Of a stretch of DNA of 32,276 bases, positions 8,189-17,143 are shown in pieces. Origin of the DNA: Rikenellaceae bacterium (lineage in GTDB: Bacteria > Bacteroidota > Bacteroidia > Bacteroidales > UBA932). Position 1 is the stretch's first letter. The number at the start of each line of letters is the position of its first letter. Position numbers and translations under genes: made by a program. The DNA is taken from NCBI GenBank assembly GCA_900767375.1, contig CAAFYX010000089.1:1-32276 (forward strand), read 5' to 3'. A model generated the notes under the pieces. It had not been told where the DNA came from. It saw only the letters and a program-made list of their open reading frames with translations, and did no database searches.

Positions 8189-10885
8189 TTAATTGACGCG
8201 AATGTACTGGCTGATGAATTCAAGAGGCTGCTCAGCATCCTCTCCCTCGCTGTCCACAAGGGTATTCGTTACCTCGACGCAGAGAGCAGTCCATCCGGAC
8301 TCAACGCCGGAGGCGGTGACCGTGAGCACTCCATTGCTGCCGCTGACAGCCGTGATCGTGCCGTTAGTCAATGAGCAATTGTCCGTATCAAGCAATGTCA
8401 CAAGCTCTGCCGGGTCCACAAAGAACTGCAGAGTGACGCTCCCGGCGCTGACAGAACCGTCAGCAGTCATAGGGATATACGATATGCTGTGGAACATCAC
8501 GGCCAGGGTGTTGTCCTGAAGCTGATCCAGAAGGTAGCAGATACTTCCCTCCGTAGCTGACTCCCTGTCCGTACCTGTACCGTACAGGGCCTCAAGGATG
8601 CTGTCTATCATATCCTGAAGGCCAGGCTTGGTATCCGTGCCGTCACCGTCAACCTCGTCCTTCAGCTCCTTGAGAAGGGCTTTTATCTTGTTCAGTTCTC
8701 CGACAAGGGTCTCCCCGTTGCCGAAGCCGGCCAGGAAGCCTTCCAGCTCGGCTGTCTCTGTCTCGGCCGTCCCCAGACGTGTAGTGAGTCCGCCCATCTG
8801 GTCCACCCAGGACTTAAGATCGGACACGGTATTCTTTAGAGTATCGACCTGGCCGATCCTGGCGAACTTGGTCGAGCACTTGCCCAGCTCGCCGTTCACA
8901 TAGTCAACAAATTCCTGAAGGCTATTGTAACCGGACTCCTTGATGAAGTCCTCAAGGTCTCCTATGCCGGAGGTAATCTCCGCCACATCGGACTTGATGG
9001 CAGCGATGTCTTTCTTAAGCTGGGAGATATCAGCATCCATAATGTCGGCACGTCCCATGAGGGCCTTGATACTGTCGGCGGCTTCATTCACAGCAGCCTT
9101 GAATGCATCATCTACGAATCCCTGGTTCTCAGTGATAGCGGTCGTCAGAAAGTCATCGTACTCTTTCTGGAAGTCGGATACGGCCTTCTCATAGTCCCTG
9201 TTGAGCTTATTCAGGGACTTGTGGATATCGGAGTCGTCTGTATCGACAAGGCCCTTGAGAGCGGTTCGCAGAGAGTCGATCTTGCCTTTGACCACAGCGG
9301 CGCTGTGGTATGGAGTCAAGTCTTCGTCAATCCATCCATCGATGGTGCCCTTTGCATTGTCGATGAGGGTGGAGAGAGTGGTGCTGTCGGTCGCTATGGC
9401 TATCTTGTGCGCACTGATCAGCTGGTCAATGCCGGACTTGATGGTTCCAATCTCAGTCGTAGCCATATACAGATCGAACTGCTGATCGACTGTGGACATA
9501 GTTTTCTGTGCCCATGTGACCACATCATCGGTCACACCCTCAGGAAGGGTGCCGACGTATGAGCTGAGTGAATCAATCTTATCCTGGATGGCATCGGCAG
9601 CCTCCTGAAGGGCGTCGATGAAACCCTTGGTCTCGTCATAATAATCAGTATCACTGTCCTCCAGAGTCTTCTGCACGCTCCCGATATACTCCTCCAAGGA
9701 GTTATGGAAACCGGAGAGGACTTCGAGGGACTTGTTGATGGCAGCGATCTGGCCGTCGATGGTATTGATCCTGCGCTGAAGCTCTGTGACCTTCGTACGG
9801 AGGTTGATGACCTCGCTTTCGAGAGAAGTCACCCTTTCCGCGAGTTTCTCGATGTCAGCGGTGACCTCGCCTATCTTTTCGAGGATAGTCTGGTCCAGGT
9901 CCTTGCCGCTCTGCTCGATAGCAGTGGAGATAGCGACTTCGTACGCTGACGTGAGGTCCCTCTTGGCCTGTTCAAGAGCCGCCTGGAGGGCCTCTATCTG
10001 AGCCTGGACTTCCTTGCCTTCCGGCACTGTGCCGACAAGGTCTAGAAAGGCTTTGATATATCCTTCAGCCGCACCGAGGGTCACGTAACCTGCAAGCTTC
10101 TCGCTGACCCATCCCTTGAGCTTCTCCTCGCTGTCTGAAATGGCAGTCTTCAGAGCCTCGTCAAACGCCGCACTGACCTCTTCCGATGCCTTGTCGATGG
10201 CAGCTTCATAGGAGTACGTGAGGCCCTCCACTGCAGACTTCAAAGCCTCGTCCGTCAACGCCTGCAGAGAAGACAGGTTCTGCTCGAGGAGGTCTGTGAT
10301 CTCCTTCTCCGTGGCATCGAGCGACTTGGTGAGCTCGTCTACGTGAGCCTTTATGGTGGCGACGTCCTCGGCTACTTTAGCCTGGGAATCAAGTGTGGCG
10401 AAAGTGGCGTCCACCCACTCGGCGGTGGCATAATCGTCTGTGAGACTCTTTCTGAGAGCATCGGCACGGCTGTCGAGGTCAGCCTGCTTCTGCTTCAGGG
10501 CAGAGATGACGGTATCGATCTCGAGAAGCTTTGCTTCCAGAGCTGTCTTTGCGCTTCCGAATGCTGCAAGCATATCGTCGGAAGCGCCGTCGATCTCGCC
10601 CTGGATAGCGGTCTTTACGGCTTCAAGAGCCTTTGTAAGGGACTCATAATCAGCCTCGAGATCAGTGCTGACACCTTGGAGGATTTCAATATATCTGGAA
10701 AGCTCCGAGCTCAGCGTCTGGATGGTGCTGAGAGAAGTGGTAATATTCTTTACCTGCTGCTCAATGGTAGCGATGTCCTGATCCTTCAGGTCCTGGAGCT
10801 TGCTCTGAGTCTGCTCGGAAAGGCTGTCATAACATCCCGTGAACAGAAGAGAAGCAATTGCAAATATGTGTAGATACTTTTTCAT
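8189..10885 (-). CDS. Coiled-coil surface lipoprotein with a short beta head
   Basis: 898 residues. The SPII signal ends in LLFTGC (Cys18) followed by YDSL. Residues 19-797 form a coiled-coil stalk paralogous to those of the neighbours: WVDATFAT at 157-164, GTVPEG at 285-290, SLEEYI at 396-401. The head is only about 100 residues and starts with SISYIP, continuing with DG and FFVDPAEL, which is the same opening as in the two larger paralogues. No BACON repeats follow. The gene begins 12 bp after the 1106-residue gene and ends 29 bp before the 2651-residue gene. I infer the short partner in a multi-subunit stalk. The function is not otherwise recognisable, and homology is clear only to the neighbours. 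Confidence 0.92.
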   Translation of the reverse strand: MKKYLHIFAIASLLFTGCYDSLSEQTQSKLQDLKDQDIATIEQQVKNITTSLSTIQTLSSELSRYIEILQGVSTDLEADYESLTKALEAVKTAIQGEIDGASDDMLAAFGSAKTALEAKLLEIDTVISALKQKQADLDSRADALRKSLTDDYATAEWVDATFATLDSQAKVAEDVATIKAHVDELTKSLDATEKEITDLLEQNLSSLQALTDEALKSAVEGLTYSYEAAIDKASEEVSAAFDEALKTAISDSEEKLKGWVSEKLAGYVTLGAAEGYIKAFLDLVGTVPEGKEVQAQIEALQAALEQAKRDLTSAYEVAISTAIEQSGKDLDQTILEKIGEVTADIEKLAERVTSLESEVINLRTKVTELQRRINTIDGQIAAINKSLEVLSGFHNSLEEYIGSVQKTLEDSDTDYYDETKGFIDALQEAADAIQDKIDSLSSYVGTLPEGVTDDVVTWAQKTMSTVDQQFDLYMATTEIGTIKSGIDQLISAHKIAIATDSTTLSTLIDNAKGTIDGWIDEDLTPYHSAAVVKGKIDSLRTALKGLVDTDDSDIHKSLNKLNRDYEKAVSDFQKEYDDFLTTAITENQGFVDDAFKAAVNEAADSIKALMGRADIMDADISQLKKDIAAIKSDVAEITSGIGDLEDFIKESGYNSLQEFVDYVNGELGKCSTKFARIGQVDTLKNTVSDLKSWVDQMGGLTTRLGTAETETAELEGFLAGFGNGETLVGELNKIKALLKELKDEVDGDGTDTKPGLQDMIDSILEALYGTGTDRESATEGSICYLLDQLQDNTLAVMFHSISYIPMTADGSVSAGSVTLQFFVDPAELVTLLDTDNCSLTNGTITAVSGSNGVLTVTASGVESGWTALCVEVTNTLVDSEGEDAEQPLEFISQYIRVN

Positions 10886-10897
10886 GATTCGTAGATA

Positions 10898-13800
10898 TTA
10901 GTCAAGCTTTCCGTCCTGTTCAATGTAAATAATCAAATCCTGGGCACCGGTGGCTGATTCTCTCAATTCGTCAAAGTCCTGGAAAACAAGTCGGAAGACA
11001 AGTTTGCCGGACCTTGGCTCGCTGGAAGTGTTAGGCTCAGCAGTAATGGTGATTTCCTGCACACCCTCATAGCAGTTGATGAACGGATATGTCAACTGCT
11101 GGCAAGGATAAGAATATTCAGGAGAAACAGATATCCACTCAGGAGCAAGCAAACCGTTAGCCGCATTATCGGCATTGGCAACAGCCATGGCTATGTTGTA
11201 TGCAAAAACTGAAGCACCCTCTCCTTCCCTTCGGTCCAGGCGCTTGACCAGCCAATACGCATTTTTATTTGCAACTGTCTGATCCTTAGTGCCTACGGTA
11301 AATGTCACACTGCCGCCTTCCGCAGGGAAGCGGATGATTCTATCGCCGTCATAAGGGATATCGCCAGTGGACTCATCCTCAAAGACGGAGAGGAAGATGA
11401 ACTTGCTGGTAAAGCTGGAAAGGACGTTGCCCTCACTGTCTTCGCTGCTGTAGAACAGCGCCGCGCAGACAGCAGGCTCACCGCCCAAAAGGATGTCGCT
11501 GGCAGGAGCGGAAACGGAAAACTGGATCACGTCCCCTTCGATTGCGACTTTCTCCACTGTGAACGGCGTGAGGGTACCCCCGCCGATAGGCATATATTTC
11601 AGCACCAGGTCATCCTTCACCAGTGAGAGAAGTCCCGAAGGCTTGATGATGAAACGGAAATCCGCCGTTACGGTAGATGAGCCGTCCTTATATACAATGG
11701 TCTCTGTCTGATCGAGGTTTGTCGGTATATAAGTGATGGAAGATATATGATTGGCCGTAATCTTAGCATTGAGACTGGCGAGGTCAGCGGCAATGCTGCC
11801 CTTGGCCGGACTGTCAGCAGAACCGCCCTCTCCGAAGAGCGCTGCATTTATTGCATCGATCTTAGACTGGAAGGACTCGATACCCTCAGTGCCATCGCCA
11901 AAGACATATTTCTTGAGCGAGTCGATGGAATTGCCGATCTTATCCAACTGCTCGTACAGCGAGCTGTCCGTGCCGTCGAAGCCGTCGACAAAGGTCTTAA
12001 TGGCATCAAGCTTGCCTTCGACGGTATCAAGGTCATCGAGCAGGCCCTGGACCTTGCCGGCCTCCTCCTTAAGGGTTCCATTGATGTATTCGCAGATTTT
12101 GTCGAAGGCATCCTTGTCCGCATATTTGGTCTTTAGGGCACCGATACTTGCAAGGATGTCATCGACCACCGCCTTGAGGCTGGCGTAACTTGCATCTTCA
12201 GCATTCTTGGCGGCAAGGAAAGCCTCGAGGGCTTCCATCCTGGCCTTGAGGCCGGTGTCTTCACCGTATACGTCTTCCATATAGCCGTTGAGCTCTGTGC
12301 GCAGAGACTCCACGTCAGTCTTCAGGGACTCAGCCTTTTTTGTAAGGGCGGTCACGTCCGTATCGACTGTGGAGAAATCGTCAATGATGCGCTTGTCCAC
12401 CTTGCCCTCCTCCTCCGTAATGGCTGCGGAGATGGCGTCTTCATACTCTTTAGTCAACGCTTTCTCCTTAGCAGAAAGGGCGTTGGAGAGGGAATCGATC
12501 CTGCTCTGGATAGTCTTGTCGCCCTGATCGAAGTAGGAACTGATCTCAGTGTCGAGACCAGAAAGGAGGCCTTCGAGCTTGGCGGCATCGTAGAACTCCC
12601 CGTCGAGCTTGAAATAAGAACTGAACTTGTCGGAGATCCAGCCCTTGATCTTGGACTCGTTGGTCTTCATAAGGTCGGCGAGTCCGTCCTCAAGCTTCTT
12701 GATGGAAGCATCCTGAGTGCCGAGAGTGGTCTTGAGAGCATTGAAGATGCCGTCCACCTCGGTGGTCAGGCTGAGCGCATCGAACTGTGCTCTGATGCTG
12801 GCGAGAGTGCCGCTTACCCATGAAGCCACGTCAGTGGAGTCCGAATATTCAGAAAGGTCGCCCACGAGATCCTCAAGGGCGGAAATCTGTGACGGCAGGG
12901 ACTTGGCATCCTTGCCCTTCACGAGGGCGTCGAGGGCGTCGATGAGCTCCATGAGGGCATCGAAATTCTTCTTGTCGCTGCCTTCGAGGGATGACTTCAC
13001 CGCAGCGATATATTCCTCGAGGGAGTCATTGTATTTCTGGAGCACAGAGATGGAGCTGCTGATCGCAGCCTTCTGCTCCTCCGCGCTCTTGATGCGTCCG
13101 TCAAGCTCGATGACATCATCCTGGAGTGTCTTCACCTGGGACTTGAGAGTGGACACCCTCCCGGCGAGAGGATCGAGATAATCGGTATTGAGCTTGCCCA
13201 GTTCTGAAGCGATCTTCGGGGAGAAGACTCCCTCGTGCTTCTCGATGGCGTCCTTGATGGCCTTATCATACGCCTCGGTCACGGCCTTGCGGGCATCCTC
13301 GACGGCCGTGAACAGCTCGTCGAGCTCCACCTGGAAGGAAGCCTTGCCTTCAGGAAGGGTGCCGAGCATGTCATCGAATACCTTCCACTGAGCCTCAGCC
13401 TGCTCCACTTTGTAGTAGCCCTTCAGCTGATCATTGATCCAGGACATCACTGACTTTTCGTTCTCCTCAACGGCTTTTGAAACAGCCTCGCTGTTGGCTG
13501 CCTTCAGGCTGCGTGAGAGCTCGGCGAGGGCGTAGGTGTATGAGCCTACGACGTCATACATGGCCTCGGTGAGGTCAGAGGTGAACTGCTCGCGGAAGCC
13601 CTCGAAAGCCTCATCGATAGTGGCGGTGAGGAAGAGGTCGAGGTTGGTACTGGCGGAATTGAGGTTGCTTATGCGCTCCTTGATGGACTCAAGCTCCGAT
13701 ATCAGTCCGTTCTGGATGGACAGTGTGGCGAAGGTACCTTCCACCCAGTCCATTTCGGCATAGAGTTTCAGGTACTGCTGGAGAGCATCGATCTTCTTCT

Positions 13801-14218
13801 GGATGCTGTCGCCGTCGGAGTCGAGCGATGAGGCGAGGGCGGCGATGGTGCCGACCTGTGTCATCACCGAAGAGTTCAGGTCTTCTATCCTGGACATGAA
13901 AGCGGCGGTGTTGGCGTCGATGGAGCTCTCGGAAGCCTGCTTGAAGCTGTCGATGAGCTTCTGGGTCTCAGCGAGGTTCTGGGCCACAGTCAGGCTGGAC
14001 GCCTCCAGGGCAGTGATGAACTCCTGGATGGAGGTGTTCAGCTCATTCAGGTTCGAGATGGAGGACTCGATGCGGTCGGCCTGTTCGCTCAATGAAGCGA
14101 TGGTCGTGTTCTCGAGTGACTCCAGTTCATTGTGCATGTTCCAGAGATCGTCTCTGTAGCACCCCGTCAGGAACAGGGCGGCAGTGAGGATTGCAAAAAA
14201 GGAGCGTTTCATATTCAT
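10898..14218 (-). CDS. Coiled-coil surface lipoprotein with a beta head and a BACON-like domain
   Basis: 1106 residues. The SPII signal ends in LFLTGC (Cys20), followed by YRDD, an acidic surface-export-like run. Residues 21-824 are coiled coil with WVEGTFAT (158-165), GTLPEG (286-291) and SLEEYI (399-404), nearly the same coordinates as in the two downstream paralogues. The head opens with SITYIP at about 827 and FIIKPSGL, then a C-terminal domain of about 150 residues begins with IIRFPAEGGSVTFTV and ends in LIIYIEQDGKLD, the pattern of a BACON-like fold. The first ATG lies one base after the OmpA-like gene's stop, so translation is probably coupled; Met3 is an alternative start. It is the first of the three stalk genes. 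Confidence 0.92.
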   Translation of the reverse strand: MNMKRSFFAILTAALFLTGCYRDDLWNMHNELESLENTTIASLSEQADRIESSISNLNELNTSIQEFITALEASSLTVAQNLAETQKLIDSFKQASESSIDANTAAFMSRIEDLNSSVMTQVGTIAALASSLDSDGDSIQKKIDALQQYLKLYAEMDWVEGTFATLSIQNGLISELESIKERISNLNSASTNLDLFLTATIDEAFEGFREQFTSDLTEAMYDVVGSYTYALAELSRSLKAANSEAVSKAVEENEKSVMSWINDQLKGYYKVEQAEAQWKVFDDMLGTLPEGKASFQVELDELFTAVEDARKAVTEAYDKAIKDAIEKHEGVFSPKIASELGKLNTDYLDPLAGRVSTLKSQVKTLQDDVIELDGRIKSAEEQKAAISSSISVLQKYNDSLEEYIAAVKSSLEGSDKKNFDALMELIDALDALVKGKDAKSLPSQISALEDLVGDLSEYSDSTDVASWVSGTLASIRAQFDALSLTTEVDGIFNALKTTLGTQDASIKKLEDGLADLMKTNESKIKGWISDKFSSYFKLDGEFYDAAKLEGLLSGLDTEISSYFDQGDKTIQSRIDSLSNALSAKEKALTKEYEDAISAAITEEEGKVDKRIIDDFSTVDTDVTALTKKAESLKTDVESLRTELNGYMEDVYGEDTGLKARMEALEAFLAAKNAEDASYASLKAVVDDILASIGALKTKYADKDAFDKICEYINGTLKEEAGKVQGLLDDLDTVEGKLDAIKTFVDGFDGTDSSLYEQLDKIGNSIDSLKKYVFGDGTEGIESFQSKIDAINAALFGEGGSADSPAKGSIAADLASLNAKITANHISSITYIPTNLDQTETIVYKDGSSTVTADFRFIIKPSGLLSLVKDDLVLKYMPIGGGTLTPFTVEKVAIEGDVIQFSVSAPASDILLGGEPAVCAALFYSSEDSEGNVLSSFTSKFIFLSVFEDESTGDIPYDGDRIIRFPAEGGSVTFTVGTKDQTVANKNAYWLVKRLDRREGEGASVFAYNIAMAVANADNAANGLLAPEWISVSPEYSYPCQQLTYPFINCYEGVQEITITAEPNTSSEPRSGKLVFRLVFQDFDELRESATGAQDLIIYIEQDGKLD

Positions 14219-14219
14219 A

Positions 14220-16229
14220 CTATAGGTATAAGCTTTGTAAATCGTCTTCGTACGTATCGTCGAAGCTGTTAAGGTTATATGTTTTTATGAGGATGGCGAT
14301 CTCAGGGTCAAGGTTCCCTCTATGGACGAACTGAGGGTTCTGCTTGACTGACTGGAGGTAGCAGTTCACAGCCTTCTCCACGTCGCCGGTACGGCTGTAG
14401 ATGACAGCGAGGAGGTAGTTCACGTCAGCGGTGCGTTCAAGCTCGTTGAGGATGAGCAGGGCGCTGGTATTCCTGTCCATGGCGACATATGCGACCGCTG
14501 TATTGTAGTCGGCGTATGGAGCCAGGTATTTGAGAGCCTCTTCGTACTCCTTGGCCTTGAGCGCCTCGATACCCTTCATATAGGTGCTGTCGATGACGGT
14601 GGTCTGGACGGTATCCTTGACCATGCCCTTGCGGTGGAGGTAGAAGTTGAAGCGGACAGTCCTCAGACGAGGATAGAGGTCGCTGAAGATATACTTGTAA
14701 TAGGAGTCGTTCTTCATGGAGTTCTCCCTCCTGTCCAGTTCCTGGATATCCTTATGGGAGGCGTAGAGGTCCTTCTCGTCATCGCTCATGTTCTTGTCTG
14801 CGGCGACGAGGAAGTCGAGCATCTCCCAGTTCTCGCCATAGCTGCGGCTCAGGAACGGGATGCGGACGGCCTTCTCCTTGACGATGCGGCCTTCCTCGTC
14901 GACGGAGAAGCCGTTGGTGGCGTCAAGCTCGGCCTGGTAGGCCTTCATATACTGGTTGAAGTACTTCGAGATGGCGTCGCTTCGGTCACTGGAGAGCTTG
15001 TTGTTGAGCGCTACCGACCCTTCCGGGGATGCATAGGCGCTGACCACGATGGAGTCCAGGTCGAACGTTGCGTTGTTCATCAGGTCGGCGAGGCAGTCCT
15101 TGATACGCTTGATCTCTGACTCGTTGTTGCCGAGGTTCTCCTTGACCGCACTTCTTCCTGACTCGAACTCCACGTAGCTGGTGGTGTTAGCCTCGACCTG
15201 GCGCTCTACGACCTGCTTGAGATACCTCTCCTTGTAGTCGGTGAACTCTGACAGGGAGCTGATGTAGAACGTAAGAGGCTCGTTGCGAGGGATTTCGTAG
15301 ATGACCTTGTCCTGCTCATATATCTCGCCGGAGAGGACGATGTCCACCTTCTTCAGCTTAGGCTGGGTGTTGATGGTCTGGACGTAGTTGTAGATGAAAT
15401 CGCCAGTTCCGGACTGGATGACAGTGTCGAGCCTGATGCCTTCGGTGACGATAGGTGACTTCACGTACTTGTCATACATCTTCTGGATGCGGGACTTGCG
15501 GCGGTTGTTGCGGTTGACCGCAACCTCGCGTGTATAATGGTCGATAGCTTCCTTCTGGCTGACGCCGAAGCAGGAATAGAACTGCTCGTCGCTGACATAG
15601 GTGGTATCGGTCTTGAACGCATAGATCTCAGGGATGTTGCGCTTGAGGAAGATCTCGAGGTTCTCGAAGTTGATGAACAGAGTCGAGTCGGTGACAATCG
15701 AGCTGAGGAACTTCTCATACTGCTGGTAGCCCCTGAGCTGGGCCTTGCGGTATGCCTTTCCTGTGATGATGACAGGGTCGAGACGGATGCTGTCCTCAAG
15801 ATAGTACATGTCAGGATAGAACCTGAGTTGCCATCTGGAGTCCTGCATGCTGGCCGGGACTACGATCTGGAAAGCGATGTTGACCCTGCCCTGGCGCTCG
15901 GCGATGTTTCTGAAGCGGGCGGTGACCACCGCCGCATCGAGGACTTCGGTAGCGACCATCTCGCCTGAGAAATCGTCCCTCATGGCCTTCATGATGAGAT
16001 ACTCGGACCCCTCGTCATCCTTTATGGTCAACGTGTCACGGGTAATCTTCGGGATGGAGATATTAGGAAGGGTGGACTCGGTGGAGGCCATGTTGAGGAC
16101 TTCCCTCGGGCCTTCCTTCTGCATATCGGAAAGTTTCTTCTGCGGGCCGCAGGCAACCACAGAAGTCAGAATTACAAGAACACTGGCCGCAAGGATGCGG
16201 ACCTCCCTTATACTGCTGGATTTGATCAT
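14220..16229 (-). CDS. OmpA-like lipoprotein with C-terminal TPR region
   Basis: 669 residues from ATG 16229, chosen because it gives an SPII signal (LTSVVAC, Cys27); a longer frame would overlap the upstream gene. No acidic run follows the Cys (GPQKK), so it probably faces the periplasm. Residues 60-300 are beta-rich and conserved-looking but unnamed by me. Residues 350-535 form an OmpA-C-like domain (YVEFESGRSAV, then SAYASPEGS..NNKLSSDR). The Asp of the usual TDxxG peptidoglycan contact is replaced by Ser-Pro, while the Arg of LSxxR is kept. Residues 548-635 look like TPRs (YEEALKYLAPYADYNTAVAY, GDVEKAVNCYLQ). It lies 10 bp after the DUF3575 gene. DUF3575 plus an OmpA-type partner is a pairing seen in Bacteroidales fimbrial-type operons; I infer a membrane assembly or anchoring role. 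Confidence 0.88.
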   Translation of the reverse strand: MIKSSSIREVRILAASVLVILTSVVACGPQKKLSDMQKEGPREVLNMASTESTLPNISIPKITRDTLTIKDDEGSEYLIMKAMRDDFSGEMVATEVLDAAVVTARFRNIAERQGRVNIAFQIVVPASMQDSRWQLRFYPDMYYLEDSIRLDPVIITGKAYRKAQLRGYQQYEKFLSSIVTDSTLFINFENLEIFLKRNIPEIYAFKTDTTYVSDEQFYSCFGVSQKEAIDHYTREVAVNRNNRRKSRIQKMYDKYVKSPIVTEGIRLDTVIQSGTGDFIYNYVQTINTQPKLKKVDIVLSGEIYEQDKVIYEIPRNEPLTFYISSLSEFTDYKERYLKQVVERQVEANTTSYVEFESGRSAVKENLGNNESEIKRIKDCLADLMNNATFDLDSIVVSAYASPEGSVALNNKLSSDRSDAISKYFNQYMKAYQAELDATNGFSVDEEGRIVKEKAVRIPFLSRSYGENWEMLDFLVAADKNMSDDEKDLYASHKDIQELDRRENSMKNDSYYKYIFSDLYPRLRTVRFNFYLHRKGMVKDTVQTTVIDSTYMKGIEALKAKEYEEALKYLAPYADYNTAVAYVAMDRNTSALLILNELERTADVNYLLAVIYSRTGDVEKAVNCYLQSVKQNPQFVHRGNLDPEIAILIKTYNLNSFDDTYEDDLQSLYL

Positions 16230-16239
16230 GATCGATGGA

Positions 16240-16794
16240 CTAGAAGACGAATACAAGAGCTGCCGTAAAATTGTCTATATCAATGAAACCACGCGGGCCG
16301 GAGTCATCGCGGAGGTCCATGCAGCCGGCGCACTCATACACATCATGCTTGAGCAGGTAGCCTCCCCAGCCGCCGGCGCCAAGCTCGAAGTTGAGCTTCT
16401 CATTTATCATAAAGGTGTAACCGAACGAGAGCCCGGCACCTACGGCGCGACCCTCATCGAGAGCCGGGCGCCAGATGTCAGAGATCTGATAGTCGGCGAA
16501 CTGCCCCTTCAGCTGAAGCCACATACCGGAGTTCACATACCACGGCCAGTACCTGAAACCGGCATAGCCCACGGCTTTCTTGCTGTACCTGATACGGTCC
16601 CCCTTGCTGAAGTCCCAGCCGTTGTACTTGCCTCCGGCCACGATGGAAACGTGCTGTGAGACGGAATAGCCGAACTCGGCATTGACGGTTCCGAAGTTCG
16701 CCCAGTCAAGAGCGTTTGTACTGACAGTGAATCTTTGTGCATGGGAGCACAATGAAATAAGGGAGAATGCGACAATTATCAAAAACTTCTTCAT
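16240..16794 (-). CDS. DUF3575 family outer-membrane beta-barrel protein
   Basis: 184 residues with a Sec signal peptide cut after SHA (SLCSHA|QRF). The mature part alternates short amphipathic strands with turns (VSTNALDWANFGTVNAEFGY, SIVAGGKYNGW, KAVGYAGFRYWPWY, AVGAGLSFGYTFMI, LNFELGAGGWGGYL) and ends in a C-terminal aromatic (ALVFVF), as expected of a small outer-membrane barrel. DUF3575 proteins are typically the first or second gene of Bacteroidales fimbriae-like operons. Here it leads the coiled-coil lipoprotein operon and sits 64 bp after the promoter's -7 box. A role in anchoring or exporting the stalk proteins is inference. Confidence 0.88.
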   Translation of the reverse strand: MKKFLIIVAFSLISLCSHAQRFTVSTNALDWANFGTVNAEFGYSVSQHVSIVAGGKYNGWDFSKGDRIRYSKKAVGYAGFRYWPWYVNSGMWLQLKGQFADYQISDIWRPALDEGRAVGAGLSFGYTFMINEKLNFELGAGGWGGYLLKHDVYECAGCMDLRDDSGPRGFIDIDNFTAALVFVF

Positions 16795-16857
16795 AGCGGT
16801 ATGTTATGACTTCGATATCAAAATATGTGTAATATCATCAATTACTTGCAAATCATA

Positions 16858-16889
16858 CAAATTTACGGACATTTTTGGATAAAAACAAA
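16858..16889 (-). promoter_or_regulatory. Bacteroidetes-type promoter of the giant lipoprotein operon
   Basis: On the minus strand TTTG (16889-16886), exactly 20 bp, then TAAATTTG (16865-16858), an exact match to the TAnnTTTG -7 consensus. The DUF3575 start codon is 63 bp downstream, leaving an AT-rich leader of roughly 55 nt. Confidence 0.8.
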
Positions 16890-16924
16890 ACAATCGCCAG
16901 ACAAAACCCTCGCGACACAACAAC

Positions 16925-16955
16925 AAAAAAGCCGGAAGCAATGATGCAACCGGCT
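16925..16955 (-). terminator. Rho-independent terminator after rpmH
   Basis: Stem AGCCGG (16930-16935) with CCGGCT (16950-16955), and an inner GCA/TGC pairing. On the minus strand it is followed by TTTTTTG. It lies 25 bp beyond the rpmH stop and just upstream of the lipoprotein operon promoter, so it separates the two transcription units. Confidence 0.85.
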
Positions 16956-16979
16956 GATTCTCTGTGGTCTGCTATTAAA

Positions 16980-17132
16980 CTACCACCTATCCTCTGAGGA
17001 GACGGTGAGTTTCTTGCGTCCGTGACGACGACGGGATGCGAGGACACGGCGGCCGTTGGCAGAAGCCATACGCTCGCGGAAACCATGCTTGTTTACGCGC
17101 TTGCGGTTGGAAGGTTGAAATGTTCTTTTCAT
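16980..17132 (-). CDS. rpmH: 50S ribosomal protein L34
   Basis: 50 residues: MKRTFQPSNRKRVNKHGFRE at the start, then RMASANGRRVLASRRRHGRK and the end KLTVSSEDRW. This is the standard L34 sequence, highly basic and of normal length. ATG 17132 is 11 bp after the rsmG stop. It has its own promoter inside the 3' end of rsmG and a terminator 25 bp downstream, so it can be expressed independently of polA. Location next to rsmG is not the classical rpmH-rnpA pairing; no rnpA is visible here. Confidence 0.98.
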   Translation of the reverse strand: MKRTFQPSNRKRVNKHGFRERMASANGRRVLASRRRHGRKKLTVSSEDRW

Positions 17133-17143
17133 TATCTAAATTT

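Noticed and set aside
204..14218. Prophage tail fibres or tape-measure proteins
   Set aside because: The three long coiled-coil proteins all have SPII lipoprotein signals, and no phage structural or lysis gene is nearby.
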